Of a stretch of DNA of 13,323 bases, positions 12,072-13,323 are shown piece by piece; position 1 is the stretch's first letter, and every line of letters begins with the position of its first letter. A model generated the notes under the pieces. That model worked only from the letters and a program-made list of their open reading frames with translations, did no database searches and was not told where the DNA came from. This DNA is from Candidatus Saccharibacteria bacterium UBA5152 (lineage in GTDB: Bacteria > Patescibacteriota > Saccharimonadia > Saccharimonadales > UBA4665), in NCBI GenBank assembly GCA_002413755.1, contig DHXQ01000007.1, positions 51,909 through 65,231 of the forward strand, in the 5' to 3' direction. The position numbers were made by a program, and so were the translations under genes.

Positions 12072-12638
12072 CTAGGCTTTAACCCGCTCGCGGTAGGCGC
12101 CGCTGGATGTGTCAACGGAAATCAGGTCACCAGTCTTGATGAAGGCTGGCACGCGGATCGTCAGGCCAGTTTCGAGCGTGGCGTCCTTGGTGATGGAGCT
12201 GCTGGTGTCACCCTTGACGGCGTCTTCGGCGTAGGTCACGAGCAGCGGGACGTTCTTGGGAAGTTCGACATTGATCGGATTGCCGTCAAAGAACTGCAGC
12301 GTAATCTGGTCGCCTTCTTTGAGGTAGCCAGCACCGTCACCGACGAGGTCGGCTTTGATTTCAAACTGCTCGAAGGTATCGTCGTTCATAAAGTAAAAAA
12401 TGTCGCCGTCGCTGTACAAATATTGCACGGTTTGGTTGGAAACGTCGGCTCGATCGAGCTGTTCGTTACCCTTAAACGTTTTTTCGAGGACTTTGCCGTC
12501 GAGTAAGCTCTTGATTCGCACATTGACGATCGAGCCGCCCCGGCCCATCACCTTCTGGTTGTAGTCAACCACGCGGTATGGGGTGCCATCAAGTTGGAAT
12601 AAGACACCTTTTTTGAGTTCAGTAATGCTAAGTGCCAT
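12072..12638 (-). CDS. efp: Translation elongation factor P
   Basis: A 188-aa protein of normal EF-P length. Domain I (1-64) has GTPYRVVDY and the loop QKVMGRGGSIV; domains II and III (65-188) include YLYSDGDIFYFMNDDTFEQ and the C-terminal signature region VPAFIKTGD. EF-P enters the ribosomal E site and relieves stalling at polyproline. The loop-tip residue modified as lysine in E. coli (Lys34) is Arg33 here, so lysyl (EpmA-type) modification is excluded; rhamnosylation or no modification remain possible. ATG 12638 is preferred over a 27-codon upstream extension because AGGAG lies 8 nt before it and family proteins begin here. It lies between the 101-aa gene and tlyA in one operon. Confidence 0.95.
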   Translation of the reverse strand: MALSITELKKGVLFQLDGTPYRVVDYNQKVMGRGGSIVNVRIKSLLDGKVLEKTFKGNEQLDRADVSNQTVQYLYSDGDIFYFMNDDTFEQFEIKADLVGDGAGYLKEGDQITLQFFDGNPINVELPKNVPLLVTYAEDAVKGDTSSSITKDATLETGLTIRVPAFIKTGDLISVDTSSGAYRERVKA

Positions 12639-12648
12639 GGGCGGTCTC

Positions 12649-12954
12649 CTAATAATTTGGTAGTTGGCGAACGCTCTCGCGCAGGCGGTTGTAGCGGTGT
12701 TGCAGATCATCGATGTCACGATAGCTCATGATCTGTTCGCCCTGGCTGCGGGCTTGCAATAATTCGTGATCAATCACCTTCAGCCGGTCTTCCATGTGGT
12801 GCGGATCCTTCTCGGCCTTGAAATCTTCGGTCAGCTGAGTCATCTCATTGTGCAGACTCACCGCCTGAGGATGGTTCTGGTCATCGACCACGTCATGGAA
12901 GTGATTTTGCAGGTCGTAAGCCTGCTTATAATAATCGTCGTAGACTGATCCCAT
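12649..12954 (-). CDS. Hypothetical helical protein, 101 aa, upstream of efp
   Basis: The family is not recognised. It is a charged, almost wholly helical soluble protein rich in His, Asp and Gln (DLQNHFHDVVDDQNH, then LKVIDHELLQARSQ), suggesting a coiled coil. AGGAG lies eight nucleotides before ATG 12954. Its stop is 10 bp from the efp start, so the two are co-transcribed. A role with translation is only guilt by association. Confidence 0.7.
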   Translation of the reverse strand: MGSVYDDYYKQAYDLQNHFHDVVDDQNHPQAVSLHNEMTQLTEDFKAEKDPHHMEDRLKVIDHELLQARSQGEQIMSYRDIDDLQHRYNRLRESVRQLPNY

Positions 12955-12993
12955 AGAAACGCTCCTGACACTTGTTAAGTCCTTGGATATATT

Positions 12994-13323
12994 TTACCGC
13001 AACTCTTCGGTAATTGCATCGATCTGGGCTGAGAGGTGGATCACATCAATGGCACTAAAGATGCCGTGCTCGCTGGCCTTCAGGATGTTTAGGCGTAATT
13101 CTTCGAGCCGTTTGGCGGCGGCCTTGGCATTCTGCTCCATCTCGATACGGCTATCAGCCATTTCCCAGTCGCGGACATCCAGCCTGACCTCGGGCGACAG
13201 CTGTTTGATCTTAGCCAGTATTTTGGCGGTTTCGCGGCCAATAATATCAATATCCAGCGCCGTGACGATGCCACTAAGCTGCATATTGAGCCGCGACACA
13301 AGTGTCAGTGCTGAATCAGCCAT
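12994..13323 (-). CDS. Hypothetical helical protein, 109 aa, start at the window edge
   Basis: An ATG occupies the last three bases of the window, so the frame may be complete or may continue upstream. The protein is helical, with heptad-like stretches (NAKAAAKRLEELRLNIL and IDVIHLSAQIDAITEEL), no membrane helix and no known motif. It precedes the 101-aa gene by 39 bp on the same strand and probably belongs to the efp operon. Confidence 0.6.
   Translation of the reverse strand: MADSALTLVSRLNMQLSGIVTALDIDIIGRETAKILAKIKQLSPEVRLDVRDWEMADSRIEMEQNAKAAAKRLEELRLNILKASEHGIFSAIDVIHLSAQIDAITEELR

Overview
The window looks like chromosomal DNA of a small-genome bacterium, most likely Patescibacteria (CPR) and possibly Saccharibacteria. 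This is inference from three signs: DUF5652- and DUF5661-type small proteins, a TrpR-like YerC/YecD regulator beside lineage-specific hypotheticals, and many first genes whose start codon lies only 6-9 nt after a -10 box. TGA works as a normal stop (for example in the ATGA overlap at 756-759), so the code 25 lineages are unlikely. No rRNA, tRNA, CRISPR array or complete mobile element is visible.

Layout. 1-50: first codons of a truncated minus-strand gene. 79-1637: minus-strand pair, a DapF-fold amino-acid racemase overlapping a VanX-type D-Ala-D-Ala dipeptidase by ATGA. 1723-2052: TrpR-like regulator. 2093-3397: 434-aa hypothetical. 3398-4360: AT-richer stretch with a five-helix membrane protein, an orphan promoter with a truncated ychF-like start, and nested inverted repeats. 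4361-5481: minus-strand operon of a frameshifted PH-domain gene, a 125-aa hypothetical, a DUF5652 membrane protein and a DUF5661 protein. 5619-8034: PNPOx-like flavoprotein (+), first Crp/Fnr regulator (-) and ychF (+). 8040-9610: two hypotheticals and an intact PH-domain protein, all minus. 9764-10417: second Crp/Fnr regulator (+). 10374-13323: minus-strand translation and RNA-modification cluster of two helical hypotheticals, efp, tlyA and a COG1926-type phosphoribosyltransferase.

The main regulatory observation is that ten start codons sit 6-9 nt after a -10 hexamer, eight of these with the TGn extension, so their mRNAs should be leaderless or nearly so. Genes inside operons and several other first genes instead carry clear Shine-Dalgarno sequences. 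Several of the leaderless promoters overlap palindromes. The most striking is a perfect inverted repeat (11-nt arms) containing the Crp consensus TGTGA-N6-TCACA over the start of the gene at 8818, in a window that encodes two Crp-family proteins whose recognition helices keep the Crp-type Arg-Glu...Arg triad.

Functionally the window mixes cell-wall and D-amino-acid chemistry (racemase plus dipeptidase), translation factors (YchF, EF-P, TlyA) and small regulators. No new named system is proven. The candidates for follow-up are the leaderless promoter set, the Crp operator, the broken PH paralog and the trpR-like/racemase junction.
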